Assembly (NCBI RefSeq): GCF_013371495.1
Contig: NZ_JABWTA010000001.1
Location: 1,302,001-1,366,000, forward strand
Direction of reading: 5' to 3'
DNA from: Altererythrobacter lutimaris
GTDB taxonomy: Bacteria; Pseudomonadota; Alphaproteobacteria; Sphingomonadales; Sphingomonadaceae
Length of the DNA: 64,000 nt
A program made the position numbers and the translations under genes. The notes under the pieces were generated by a model. The model did not search any database. It saw only the letters and a program-made list of their open reading frames with translations, and was not told where the DNA came from. Below, piece by piece: positions 52,368-61,344 of this stretch (position 1 is the first letter of the stretch; each line of letters begins with the position of its first letter).

Positions 52368-54320
52368 CTACCCGCTCGCATGGTAGAAATCGTAAACCTT
52401 GCGCGCGACTGCATCGCTCACGCCGGGCGCACGTTGCAAGTCTTCAAGCGCCGCTGCACGGACTTTGCTCGCTGTCCCGAAATGCAAAAGCAGTGCGCGC
52501 TTCCTCGCAGGGCCAATGCCGGGAATTTCGTCAAGCGGTGAAGCACCGATCGCCTTGCTGCGCTTCGCTCGGTGCGCGCCGATGACATAGCGGTGCACCT
52601 CATCGCGCAGGTTCTGCAAGTGGAACAGCAGCGGCGAATTGGTCGGCAGTGTCTTCTCGCGCCCATCGGGAAAGTGGAACACTTCGCGCCCTTCGCGCCC
52701 ATGATGCGGCCCCTTGGCAATCGCGATCAGCGGTACGTCTTCTATACCAAGCTCTTCCAGCGTTTCGCGAACCGAGGACATTTGTCCCTTGCCGCCGTCG
52801 ATCAAGACGAGATCAGGCCACACGGCGTTATCGCCCGAACTTTCGCGGTCAGGGTCTTCCTTCATCGCCCGGCTGAAACGGCGATGCATGACTTCGCGCA
52901 TCATGCCAAAATCGTCATTGGTCTGCGCGGACTTGATATTGAATTTGCGATACTGGTTCTTGATGAAGCCTTCTGGGCCCGCGACCACCATCGCGCCAAC
53001 GGCCTTGGCGCCCTGGATATGCGAGTTGTCGTAGATCTCGATCCTCTGCGGCGGACCTTCCAGCTCGAGGAATTCCGCGAGTTCGCGATTGATCTTCGCT
53101 TTCGTGCCGCTTTCCGCCATGCGGCGTTCCAGCGCCTCGACAGCATTGCGGCTGGCTTGCTCCATTAAACGGCGGCGGTCGCCACGTTGAGGCACGGAAA
53201 TGCTGACTTTTTTGCCTGCAAGCTCGGACAGAGCCGCTTCCATCAGCTCGCTTTCCGGCAAGTCCCGGTCAACCAAGACCGTGGGCGGCGGCGGGACTTC
53301 CTCGTAAAATTGCAGCAGAACGTTGGAGAGAACCTGCGCTTCTTCGACTTCCTTCGTGTGCGTCGGGAAGAACGCGCGGTGTCCCCAATTCTGCCCGCCG
53401 CGAATGAAGAAGGCCTGCACGCCCATCTGCCCGCCTTTGCTCGCGAGCGCGAAGACATCCGCGTCCCCTACCCCGCTGGCATTGATACCTTGCGAGCCCT
53501 GGATGAAGGTCGCTGCGCGGAGCCGATCGCGCAGGATCGCGGCCGTCTCGAAATCCAATTCTTCGGCGGCTTTCGCCATCTGCTTCTCAAGGTCCGCCTG
53601 CACAGCGGAGCTCTTGCCCGCGAGGAAATCCTTCGCCTGATCGACCAGCTCTTTGTAGCCCGCTTGATCGATCCGCCCGACGCACGGCGCGGAGCAGCGC
53701 TTGATTTGGTAGAGCAGGCATGGCCGGTCGCGATTGGCGAAAAAGCTGTCGGTGCAACTCCGCAGCAGAAACAGCTTTTGCAGCGCGTTGATTGTCGTGT
53801 TGACGCTGCCTGCACTTGCAAACGGCCCGTAATAATTGCCTTTCGCACGCCGCGCTCCGCGATGTTTCATGATGCGCGGAAAGTCGTGTTCGGAGCGTAA
53901 GAGGATAAAGGGAAAGCTCTTGTCATCGCGCAGCAACACATTGAACGGCGGACGATAACGCTTGATCAGCTGCGCTTCGAGCAGCAGCGCTTCCGCTTCG
54001 CTATTGGTTGTGACGATCTCCATGGCGCGGGTCTGGCTGACCATCCGCGTGAGGCGATTGGAGAGCTGCTTGATCTGCGTGTAATTGGGCACCCGCGCCT
54101 TCAGACTGCGCGCTTTACCGACATAAAGCACATCGCCGCGCGCATCGAGCATGCGATACACGCCCGGCACAGGCTTCAGCGTCGCGACTGTCTCGCGGAT
54201 CGCCTTCACTCCCGTTTCCAGGTCAGGCTGAGCGCTCGCAACCGTATAGGCGGCGCGCTCTTCATTGAAGCGCTCCTTACCCCTCGGGTCGTGCGGCGAT
54301 CCTGCTTTAGTCCCGGACAT
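52368..54320 (-). CDS. uvrC: Excinuclease ABC subunit C
   Basis: Makes both incisions in nucleotide excision repair. 650 residues. GIY-YIG domain: PGVYRMLDARGDVLYVGKA; UVR helical segment around MAKAAEELDFETAAILRDRL; the RNase H-like C-terminal domain with YDNSHIQGAKAVGAMVV and LVLIDGGKGQ; then the helix-hairpin-helix pair near DEIPGIGPARKRALL. ATG at 54320. All parts are intact. Confidence 0.97.
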   Translation of the reverse strand: MSGTKAGSPHDPRGKERFNEERAAYTVASAQPDLETGVKAIRETVATLKPVPGVYRMLDARGDVLYVGKARSLKARVPNYTQIKQLSNRLTRMVSQTRAMEIVTTNSEAEALLLEAQLIKRYRPPFNVLLRDDKSFPFILLRSEHDFPRIMKHRGARRAKGNYYGPFASAGSVNTTINALQKLFLLRSCTDSFFANRDRPCLLYQIKRCSAPCVGRIDQAGYKELVDQAKDFLAGKSSAVQADLEKQMAKAAEELDFETAAILRDRLRAATFIQGSQGINASGVGDADVFALASKGGQMGVQAFFIRGGQNWGHRAFFPTHTKEVEEAQVLSNVLLQFYEEVPPPPTVLVDRDLPESELMEAALSELAGKKVSISVPQRGDRRRLMEQASRNAVEALERRMAESGTKAKINRELAEFLELEGPPQRIEIYDNSHIQGAKAVGAMVVAGPEGFIKNQYRKFNIKSAQTNDDFGMMREVMHRRFSRAMKEDPDRESSGDNAVWPDLVLIDGGKGQMSSVRETLEELGIEDVPLIAIAKGPHHGREGREVFHFPDGREKTLPTNSPLLFHLQNLRDEVHRYVIGAHRAKRSKAIGASPLDEIPGIGPARKRALLLHFGTASKVRAAALEDLQRAPGVSDAVARKVYDFYHASG

Positions 54321-54510
54321 CGCGGCAAGAGATAGGAAGTCTTTCTGCGCGACGCAAAGAATCCCGTGAAGCGTTCTTCCTGTAAGACAAGATCAAGTAA
54401 ACTAACGGACTAATGTCGCATTTCAGCAATGAAATAGCGATTTTATTACAAAGAATTCTGATCGATAAGAATCGGGTCATGTATTCAACCTCAACAATAA
54501 GGAATGAATA

Positions 54511-55938
54511 ATGACAACAGAACATCATGGGATGAAGCCATTAGAGGGTATGTCAGCGTATTGTGTACGCGGACACTATGAGACAAAACAACGGGATGAT
54601 CGCTTCGGTCGATTATTCAATCATCTTCCACCGGCCTACACACAGAGCCACATCCTTGAAGCTATCGGTGCCAAGAACGGTCCGATGGATGGCAAATCAA
54701 AGAATGACCGTACAGACACTGTCCCGGTCGGCATGGTGTTCTTCGGCCAATTTGTAGATCACGACATCACGCTGGACGCCTCCACTACCTTTGACAGCGT
54801 AGTCGACAATCCCGGCGAGATCGCGAATGTGCGTACCCCCACGCTGGATTTGGACTGCATCTATGGGCTTGGTCCGGAGGCCCAGCCATACTTGTTCAGT
54901 CAGGACGGCGCTTTTGCTGGCGCGAAGCTGCTGACCGGAGCAGACAATCCCGGGCAGAACGGCCTTCGCGAGCATGACCTTTTGCGCGCCCCGAACGATC
55001 GCGCGATCATCGGCGACCCGCGCAATGACGAGAATCGCGTTATCAGCCAGATCCAGCTCGCGATCATCCGCTTCCACAACCATGTGTGCGATACGCTTCA
55101 CGCAGAGGACGGACTGGAAGGGCATGGCCTTTACGAGGAGGCCCGCCGCCAAACGACATGGCACTACCAGTGGGCAGTCGTGAACGACTTCCTGACGGAT
55201 ATGTGCGGACAACCCGTGGTCGAACAGATTCTCGGCTGCGGACGGCAGGTCTATTGCTCAAACGTGCCCTTCATCCCGGTCGAGTTTTCTGTTGCTGCCT
55301 ATCGTTTCGGTCACTCGATGATCCCGATGAAAGTGCAAGTGCAGAAAGGCAAAGCCGCACTTGAACTGTTTGGCGCGATCCTGGGTAATGGTTTCGATGC
55401 ACTGACAGATCCAAAAGGCGTGGTCGATTGGCACGAATTGCTGTTCACGCCCGAGAACCGACAGGTCGAGCGCGCGCAGAAGCTCGACCTCAAGCTGGCA
55501 GGTGACCTCTTGCAGCTTCCTTTCATCACCAGCGGCGAAGCTTCTCTGGCGACCCGGAACCTGCTGCGCGGTAACACCTTCTTACTGCCCGGCGGTGAGA
55601 AAGTCGCTGAAGCAATCGGCTGTGAACCGAAGCAGATCGAGAAGGTCCTCAAGCGGATTGCCAAGCTGACGAAGGATCTGGAACCGCCGCTGCCTGAACA
55701 CGGGATTCCGTTGTGGCTTTACTTACTGGCCGAAGCGGAAGTGATCGGCAGGGCGGAGCCAGACGGCAGCACCAAGGAAGGCGAGGCTCTCGGTCCGGTT
55801 GGCGCGACCATTGTTGCAGAGACCATAATCGGATTGCTTGAGCTGGACGAGCACTCCTATCTTGGCGCCAACCGCAACTGGACCCCGCGCGCGGAGTGGA
55901 ACACGCTGGGCAAGCTGGTGACTGTCGCCCAGCCATAG
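54511..55938 (+). CDS. Animal-type haem peroxidase
   Basis: A 475-residue bacterial member of the animal haem peroxidase (peroxidase-cyclooxygenase) superfamily. The distal site is GQFVDHDITLD (Q80, H84, D85); the catalytic arginine is in DPRNDENR (R171, E174), and the proximal histidine is H268 in YRFGHSMIP. No signal peptide is seen. Likely uses H2O2 to oxidise halides or phenols. The 190 bases upstream and the first 100 bases of the gene are AT-rich compared with neighbours, suggesting a regulated or foreign promoter. Confidence 0.88.
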   Translation: MTTEHHGMKPLEGMSAYCVRGHYETKQRDDRFGRLFNHLPPAYTQSHILEAIGAKNGPMDGKSKNDRTDTVPVGMVFFGQFVDHDITLDASTTFDSVVDNPGEIANVRTPTLDLDCIYGLGPEAQPYLFSQDGAFAGAKLLTGADNPGQNGLREHDLLRAPNDRAIIGDPRNDENRVISQIQLAIIRFHNHVCDTLHAEDGLEGHGLYEEARRQTTWHYQWAVVNDFLTDMCGQPVVEQILGCGRQVYCSNVPFIPVEFSVAAYRFGHSMIPMKVQVQKGKAALELFGAILGNGFDALTDPKGVVDWHELLFTPENRQVERAQKLDLKLAGDLLQLPFITSGEASLATRNLLRGNTFLLPGGEKVAEAIGCEPKQIEKVLKRIAKLTKDLEPPLPEHGIPLWLYLLAEAEVIGRAEPDGSTKEGEALGPVGATIVAETIIGLLELDEHSYLGANRNWTPRAEWNTLGKLVTVAQP

Positions 55939-56025
55939 GATCGGCTTGCTCACAATGCCCCCGTAGCCCGCTTGCTCAAGCGCGATAATCCGTGCAGACA
56001 GCGAGCGGGCATTCAGGGACATTGC

Positions 56026-57291
56026 ATGACACAACAGGCTGCACCGCCGCGCACTGTGGGCTTTTGGGGAAGCTCGCTGCTTCAGCTCAATGGGATGATT
56101 GGCTCGGGAATCTTTGCCCTCCCAGCGGTCCTTGTCGCAGCGGTCGGCAGCTTTGCGCCGATGATGATCGTCATGGGGTTCGTCCTCATCCTGCCGCTCG
56201 GCTTTGTATTTGCATGGCTTGCCACGCGCTTTGACGGAACCGGCGGCCCGGTGCTTTACGGACAAGCGGCCTTCGGTAATTTTGTCGGCTTCCAGGCTGG
56301 CTGGGGCCGATATGGATCGGGCTTGATCGCGCTTGCCGCAAACACTCACGTTATGGTGAGCTACTTCGCAGCGCTGTTTCCTGTGCTTGAAGAGCCGGTC
56401 TTCGGATCGAGCGCCGTGGTTGCAACCATCATCGTGATGACCATCATCAATCTTGTCGGCATGCGCAGCTCCGTGAACGCGCTTGGCGCACTTACAGTGC
56501 TCAAGCTTGCCCCTCTTGGTATTCTGGTGCTCGCAGCGGTTTACGGCGGCTACACGTCGCCCGACATCGTATTGCCTGAATTCAGCCAGGCAGAGACGGT
56601 TATCTTGCTGACATTCTATGCTTTTATCGGCTTTGAAGGCGTGACTGTTCCTGCCGGCGAAATGAAGGATCCCAAGCGTCAATTGCCACGTGTCATCATC
56701 TCGGTCTTGGCTGGGGTGACGCTGGTCTATGTGCTTATCATCTGGGCCTATATGGCCATCGCGACCGAGCCGACGGGAAATGAGAATGCGCTCGCTGGCG
56801 CAGCGGGTATCGCTCTAGGTCAGGCGGGTACGGTGATGATCGTGCTTGCCGCAGGCTTTTCCATCATGGCCAACAATTTCGGCAGCCTGATCATCGTGCC
56901 GCGCATGTCTTTTGGGATGGCAGAGCAAGGGATGCTGCCGCGCTGGTTTGCGAAAGTCAGCCCGCGCTTTCTCACACCGTCAAATGCAATCCTCTTTTAC
57001 GGCATCGCCGCTGCGCTGTTCAGTTTGACAGGCGGCTTTGCGGCGCTTGCGGCGGCGAGCACGCTTACCCGATTGCTAACCTATGTCATTACCGCATGCT
57101 CTCTCCCCGTGCTGGAAAAGCGCGAAGGCGGGATCAATCCGTTGCATCTAATTGTCGCGACCCTCGCGCTGATCTCATCGCTATGGGTCTCAACCCATGC
57201 GAGCCAGCAATCGTGGATCACGTTCCTGGGCTTCGTCGTTGTCGGGACGGTCCTCTATTTTGTCGCACGACGAGAACCAGAAGACTCCTGA
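56026..57291 (+). CDS. APC-superfamily amino acid permease
   Basis: A 421-residue transporter with about 12 helices. GSSLLQLNGMIGSGIFALPA is the first-helix GSG motif that binds the substrate backbone; FYAFIGFEGVTVPAGEMKDPKR is the sixth-helix region. Substrate unknown. ATG at 56026 is preferred over 55972, which gives a polar lead-in. It is 6 bases from the flavoprotein gene. Confidence 0.88.
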   Translation: MTQQAAPPRTVGFWGSSLLQLNGMIGSGIFALPAVLVAAVGSFAPMMIVMGFVLILPLGFVFAWLATRFDGTGGPVLYGQAAFGNFVGFQAGWGRYGSGLIALAANTHVMVSYFAALFPVLEEPVFGSSAVVATIIVMTIINLVGMRSSVNALGALTVLKLAPLGILVLAAVYGGYTSPDIVLPEFSQAETVILLTFYAFIGFEGVTVPAGEMKDPKRQLPRVIISVLAGVTLVYVLIIWAYMAIATEPTGNENALAGAAGIALGQAGTVMIVLAAGFSIMANNFGSLIIVPRMSFGMAEQGMLPRWFAKVSPRFLTPSNAILFYGIAAALFSLTGGFAALAAASTLTRLLTYVITACSLPVLEKREGGINPLHLIVATLALISSLWVSTHASQQSWITFLGFVVVGTVLYFVARREPEDS

Positions 57292-57297
57292 CGAGAC

Positions 57298-58488
57298 ATG
57301 AGCAACAGCTTTGATGCCATTGTCTTGGGCGCAGGGGCCGCCGGCCTGATGTGCGCCGCGCGTGCGGGACAGCGCGGCAAGCGCGTGCTGGTGCTCGAAA
57401 AAGCGGAGAAACCCGGCAAGAAGATCCTGATCTCCGGCGGCGGGCGCTGCAATTTCACCAATATAGGTGCGGGCCCTGCGAATTACCTCTCCGCCAACCC
57501 GCATTTCGCCAAGTCGGCGCTCGCCCGATACACGGCGCGCGATTTCCTCGATCTGGTCGAGAATTATGACATCGCATGGCATGAGAAGACGCTGGGGCAG
57601 TTATTCTGCGATGGCTCGGCCAAGCAGATCGTCGCAATGCTGCTGGCGGAATGCGACAAGGCAAAAGCCGCTGGCGGCGAAGTCATCGTGCAATGCGATG
57701 CAGACGTGGAGTCGGTGAGCCTGGAGAACGAGGTTTTCACCGTTTCGACAACGGACCAGACCTATCGCTCGCTCGCATTCGTGATCGCCAGCGGAGGACC
57801 TTCCATTCCCAAAATGGGCGCAACGGGCTTTGCCTATGACCTGGCGCGCCAGTTTGGCTTGCAAGTGGTCGAGCCGCGCCCTGCCCTTGTTCCGCTCACA
57901 CTGGGCGGCGAGGAAGTGTTGTTCCGCGAGATTTCGGGCGTCAGCGCACCAGTGGTCGCGACCGTCGGCAAGAAGAGCTTTCTCGAAGCCGCCCTGTTCA
58001 CGCATAAAGGGCTTTCCGGCCCCGCGATCTTGCAAGCCTCTTCCTACTGGAAGCCGGGTGAGCCGATCCTCATCAACTTCACGCCTGACTTCCCCCGCGA
58101 TTGGCTGCTCGAGCGAAAGCGCGAAACACCGCAAGCAAGCCTGCGCCAGATCCTGCGCGAATTCCTGTCGGACCGGTTGGCCGATATCCTTGCTGATAAG
58201 CTCGGCATTTCCAGCGAGCTCAACAATGCAAGCGACAAGGCCCTGCGCGCGGCGGAAGAACGGCTCGCGCGCTGGACTTTCATGCCCAATGGCACGGAAG
58301 GCTTCGCCAAGGCCGAAGTGACGGTCGGCGGCATTTCAACTTCGGAACTGTCCTCCAAGACGATGGAAGCAAAGAACATCCCCGGCCTCTACGCGATTGG
58401 CGAAGCCGTCGATGTGACCGGCTGGCTCGGCGGTTATAACTTCCAATGGGCCTGGGCGAGCGGAGTCGCGGCTGGCGACGCAATCTAG
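57298..58488 (+). CDS. HI0933/YhiN-type FAD oxidoreductase
   Basis: A 396-residue flavoprotein. IVLGAGAAGLMCAARAGQRG binds FAD; GGRCNFTN is the HI0933 signature; LYAIGEAVDVTGWLGGYNFQWAWASG closes the fold. Members are often annotated as NAD(P)/FAD-dependent reductases with no proven substrate. It follows the permease gene closely. Confidence 0.9.
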   Translation: MSNSFDAIVLGAGAAGLMCAARAGQRGKRVLVLEKAEKPGKKILISGGGRCNFTNIGAGPANYLSANPHFAKSALARYTARDFLDLVENYDIAWHEKTLGQLFCDGSAKQIVAMLLAECDKAKAAGGEVIVQCDADVESVSLENEVFTVSTTDQTYRSLAFVIASGGPSIPKMGATGFAYDLARQFGLQVVEPRPALVPLTLGGEEVLFREISGVSAPVVATVGKKSFLEAALFTHKGLSGPAILQASSYWKPGEPILINFTPDFPRDWLLERKRETPQASLRQILREFLSDRLADILADKLGISSELNNASDKALRAAEERLARWTFMPNGTEGFAKAEVTVGGISTSELSSKTMEAKNIPGLYAIGEAVDVTGWLGGYNFQWAWASGVAAGDAI

Positions 58489-58656
58489 CGGATTGCGTAA
58501 AAGAATCGCGCCGACATCGTCCGGCAATCCGCCGAATCTCCCTCAATCCGTAGCGTCAGCCCCTACCGCTTGCGTGAAGTTGTGCATTGCAGCGCATCTC
58601 TGCTAGTGATTAACACTTGACCGGTAAAAAGCTGGCATCCGGAGCAGGAGGGCAAG

Positions 58657-60480
58657 TTGCAGCAATTGCAAGGAATGGATTCATCGTTTGTAGCGATGGA
58701 GTCACCGAACTCGCCGATGCACATCGGCAATCTCCTGATTTATAATCCTGAAACCGCGCCTGACGGATTTGTCCGCTTCAAGGACATTCTCAATTTCTTC
58801 GAAAGCCGGCTGCGCCTGTCCAAAACCATGCGCCAGCGCTTGGTGCGCGTGCCGCTCGATCTGGATTACCCCTATTGGGTCGAGGATCCGAATTTCGATC
58901 TGGAATACCATGTCCGCCACATCGCCCTGCCGAAACCGGGTGACTGGCGGCAGCTATGCATCCAGACCGCGCGCATCCATGCTCGCCCCATGGACCTGAC
59001 CCGTCCGCCATGGGAATTCACCGTCATCGAAGGTCTTGAAAACGTTCGCGATTACCCGCCGGGCTGCTTCGCATTCGTCACAAAGGTCCATCATTCCGCG
59101 ATTGACGGGATGAGCGGGATCGATCTGATGGAAGCCATCCATACGATGACGCCATCAACTGCGCCGCCCAATGTGCCGGACGAATGGGAGCCGGAGAAGA
59201 TTCCTGGTCCTGCCGAGCTGCTCGGCAAGTCCTATGTCAACGCGCTGCTCAATCCATTGAAGCAAGTTCAGGTCGCAGCGCAGACGCTGCCGGGCGTCGC
59301 AAGCGCGATCAAAGGGTTGATCACCCGCGACTTCAAGCTCAGCACGGATCTGATCCCCCCGCGCACACGTTTCAACCGCTCGATTTCCGCGCATCGCGTC
59401 GTCGAAGGACGCACCTTCCCGCTGAAAGACATCAAAACCATTCGCGCCTTGCTGCCAGAGGCCAAGGTGAATGACGTGGCGATTTCCATCATTGGCGGGG
59501 CTTTGCACAAATACCTTACTGCCAAGGATGATCTGCCCAAGACAACCATGACCGCGATGGCGCCCATTTCGGTTCGCTCTGAAGAAGAGAAAAGCGATAT
59601 GGGCAATCAGGTTGCAGCCATGATTGCACCATTGGGCACACATCTGCCCGATCCGGCAGAACGGCTGGAATATGTCTACAAGCAGACCAGCAATTCCAAG
59701 GCGATGACCAACGCGCTGGGTGCGCGCCGGATGACCGAAGTGAGCAAGGTGAACCCCTTGCTTTACATGGCTCTGGGTTCGCAATTGTTCAGCCGCGTCA
59801 GCATAGCGCACCGTCTGGCCATGCCGTTCAATACCGTGGTCACCAATGTACCGGGGCCGCCTATCTCGATTTATACCGCCGGCGCGCGGATGGAGAGCAT
59901 GGCGCTTTCGCTGATCTGTCTCACTGACGGTTTGGGCCTTGCCCATGTCGTGCAGAGCTATCGCGACGAGGCCTATATCAGCTTCACCGCATGTCGTGAC
60001 ATCATGCCGGATCCGGAGTTTTACTCCGAGTGTCTGCAGGAAAGCTTTGACGAGATGCTGGCGGCAGCAAAGGGCGCTGCAAACAAACCTGCTGCAAAGA
60101 AAGCAGCACCTGCCAAAACCGGCGCGACAGCGAAAAGCGCGAGCAAGCCTGCTGCGAAAAAGCCTGCGGCCAAGAAGCCCGCCGTAAGAGCCTTACGCTC
60201 TGCACCAGCGAAAGCCGGCGCGACCTCTAAGGCGGCGCATGCTCCGGTAGCAAAAACGACTTCTGCTAAGCCAAAGCGATCAGCTCCCGCCAAGACCGGT
60301 GCGACAGCGAAGAGCGCGAGCACGCCTGCGGCGAAAAAGCCCGCGGCCAAAGCGAAGCGAGCTGCACCTGCAAAGACAGGAGCCACTCGCAAGTCCGCAT
60401 CGAAAAAACCAGCGCGGCGCAAACCAGCCGCCAAGTCCGCAGAATTTGCCAAAAAGACGGGGAACAAGCCCGCTAAATAA
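58657..60480 (+). CDS. Wax ester synthase/DGAT with histone-like tail
   Basis: Acyltransferase making wax esters or triacylglycerol from acyl-CoA. 607 residues from a TTG with GGAGG upstream; an ATG at residue 7 is an alternative. The catalytic HHSAIDG is at 145-151, and NVPGPP and the ITYTAG-like ISIYTAG belong to the C-terminal half. The enzyme domain ends near 470. Residues 473-607 form a lysine/alanine/proline tail with four units starting APAKTGAT or a variant, unlike ordinary WS/DGAT. It is followed after 26 bases by an alpha/beta hydrolase gene. Confidence 0.9.
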   Translation: MQQLQGMDSSFVAMESPNSPMHIGNLLIYNPETAPDGFVRFKDILNFFESRLRLSKTMRQRLVRVPLDLDYPYWVEDPNFDLEYHVRHIALPKPGDWRQLCIQTARIHARPMDLTRPPWEFTVIEGLENVRDYPPGCFAFVTKVHHSAIDGMSGIDLMEAIHTMTPSTAPPNVPDEWEPEKIPGPAELLGKSYVNALLNPLKQVQVAAQTLPGVASAIKGLITRDFKLSTDLIPPRTRFNRSISAHRVVEGRTFPLKDIKTIRALLPEAKVNDVAISIIGGALHKYLTAKDDLPKTTMTAMAPISVRSEEEKSDMGNQVAAMIAPLGTHLPDPAERLEYVYKQTSNSKAMTNALGARRMTEVSKVNPLLYMALGSQLFSRVSIAHRLAMPFNTVVTNVPGPPISIYTAGARMESMALSLICLTDGLGLAHVVQSYRDEAYISFTACRDIMPDPEFYSECLQESFDEMLAAAKGAANKPAAKKAAPAKTGATAKSASKPAAKKPAAKKPAVRALRSAPAKAGATSKAAHAPVAKTTSAKPKRSAPAKTGATAKSASTPAAKKPAAKAKRAAPAKTGATRKSASKKPARRKPAAKSAEFAKKTGNKPAK

Positions 60481-60506
60481 AACACTATTCCAGGAGGGGA
60501 GCACTT

Positions 60507-61319
60507 TTGACTGCCATTACTATGCCGAAGAGCGATTTCGACCTTGAACAGGACTTTATCCCGCGGCCACCAAGCCGGTTCTGGGCGCTTGCGGAAGGTC
60601 GCGCTTTCTTCGAGCTAGGCGCGTTCTACATGATGCGCCCGTTCCTTTCGCAACTGCCCAAGGGCGATGGCCATGCGGTCAAGGTTCTTCCCGGCTTCAT
60701 GGCGACTAACAATTCGACGTCCCCGATGCGCCGTCTGCTCAATGATCTGGGCTATGACGCGCATGGCTGGGACAGCGGACGCAATGTGCGTGTCGATGAT
60801 GCCCTGCTTGGCCGGTTGATTGCACAGCTCGAACGGCTGAATGATGATACCGGTCGCAAGGTCTCGCTGATTGGCTGGAGCCTCGGCGGAGTGCTTGCGC
60901 GCGAGCTCGCAAAACTCCACCCGGACCGTGTGCGGCTGGTGATTTCGCTCGGCAGCCCGATTTCGGACGATCGTAGCCACACCAATGCGGCGCGCCTGTT
61001 CGAGTTCTTCAACGGCAAAGAGCCTGAAGTGATGAAAGGCGGCCGGTTTGAAGGGTTGGACGTTGCCCCACCCGTGCCTACGACTTCGATCCTGACAAAA
61101 ACTGATGGCGTTGTGCATTGGCGCGGCTCTGTGCAAAAGCCGAGCAAGACACCGACTGAAAACATCGAAGTTTATGCCAGCCATCTGGGCCTTGGCGTGA
61201 ACCCCTCTGTCATGATCGCCATCGCGGACCGGCTCGCGCAGGAAGAAGGCGAATGGATGCCGTTCGAGCCTTCGCTTGCACAGCAATGGATGTATCCCAC
61301 CACGGGCTATAGCGAGTAA
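60507..61319 (+). CDS. Alpha/beta hydrolase beside wax ester synthase
   Basis: A 270-residue hydrolase starting at TTG with GGAGGGG upstream (an ATG at 60522 is an alternative). IGWSLGGVLARELAKLHPD is the GxSxG elbow; VKVLPGFMATNNSTSP the oxyanion loop; VYASHLGLGVNPSV the histidine. It is likely a lipase or esterase, and its position suggests lipid turnover with the synthase. No signal peptide. Convergent with the TonB receptor gene. Confidence 0.82.
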   Translation: MTAITMPKSDFDLEQDFIPRPPSRFWALAEGRAFFELGAFYMMRPFLSQLPKGDGHAVKVLPGFMATNNSTSPMRRLLNDLGYDAHGWDSGRNVRVDDALLGRLIAQLERLNDDTGRKVSLIGWSLGGVLARELAKLHPDRVRLVISLGSPISDDRSHTNAARLFEFFNGKEPEVMKGGRFEGLDVAPPVPTTSILTKTDGVVHWRGSVQKPSKTPTENIEVYASHLGLGVNPSVMIAIADRLAQEEGEWMPFEPSLAQQWMYPTTGYSE

Positions 61320-61344
61320 AGCCGCTTAGCCTCGCTGGAGACAG

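Noticed and set aside
60073..60477. Repetitive DNA suggesting a CRISPR or tandem array
   Set aside because: The repetition follows codons of the Lys/Ala/Pro tail and has no constant repeat-spacer pattern; the rplU tail at 5099-5308 is the same case.
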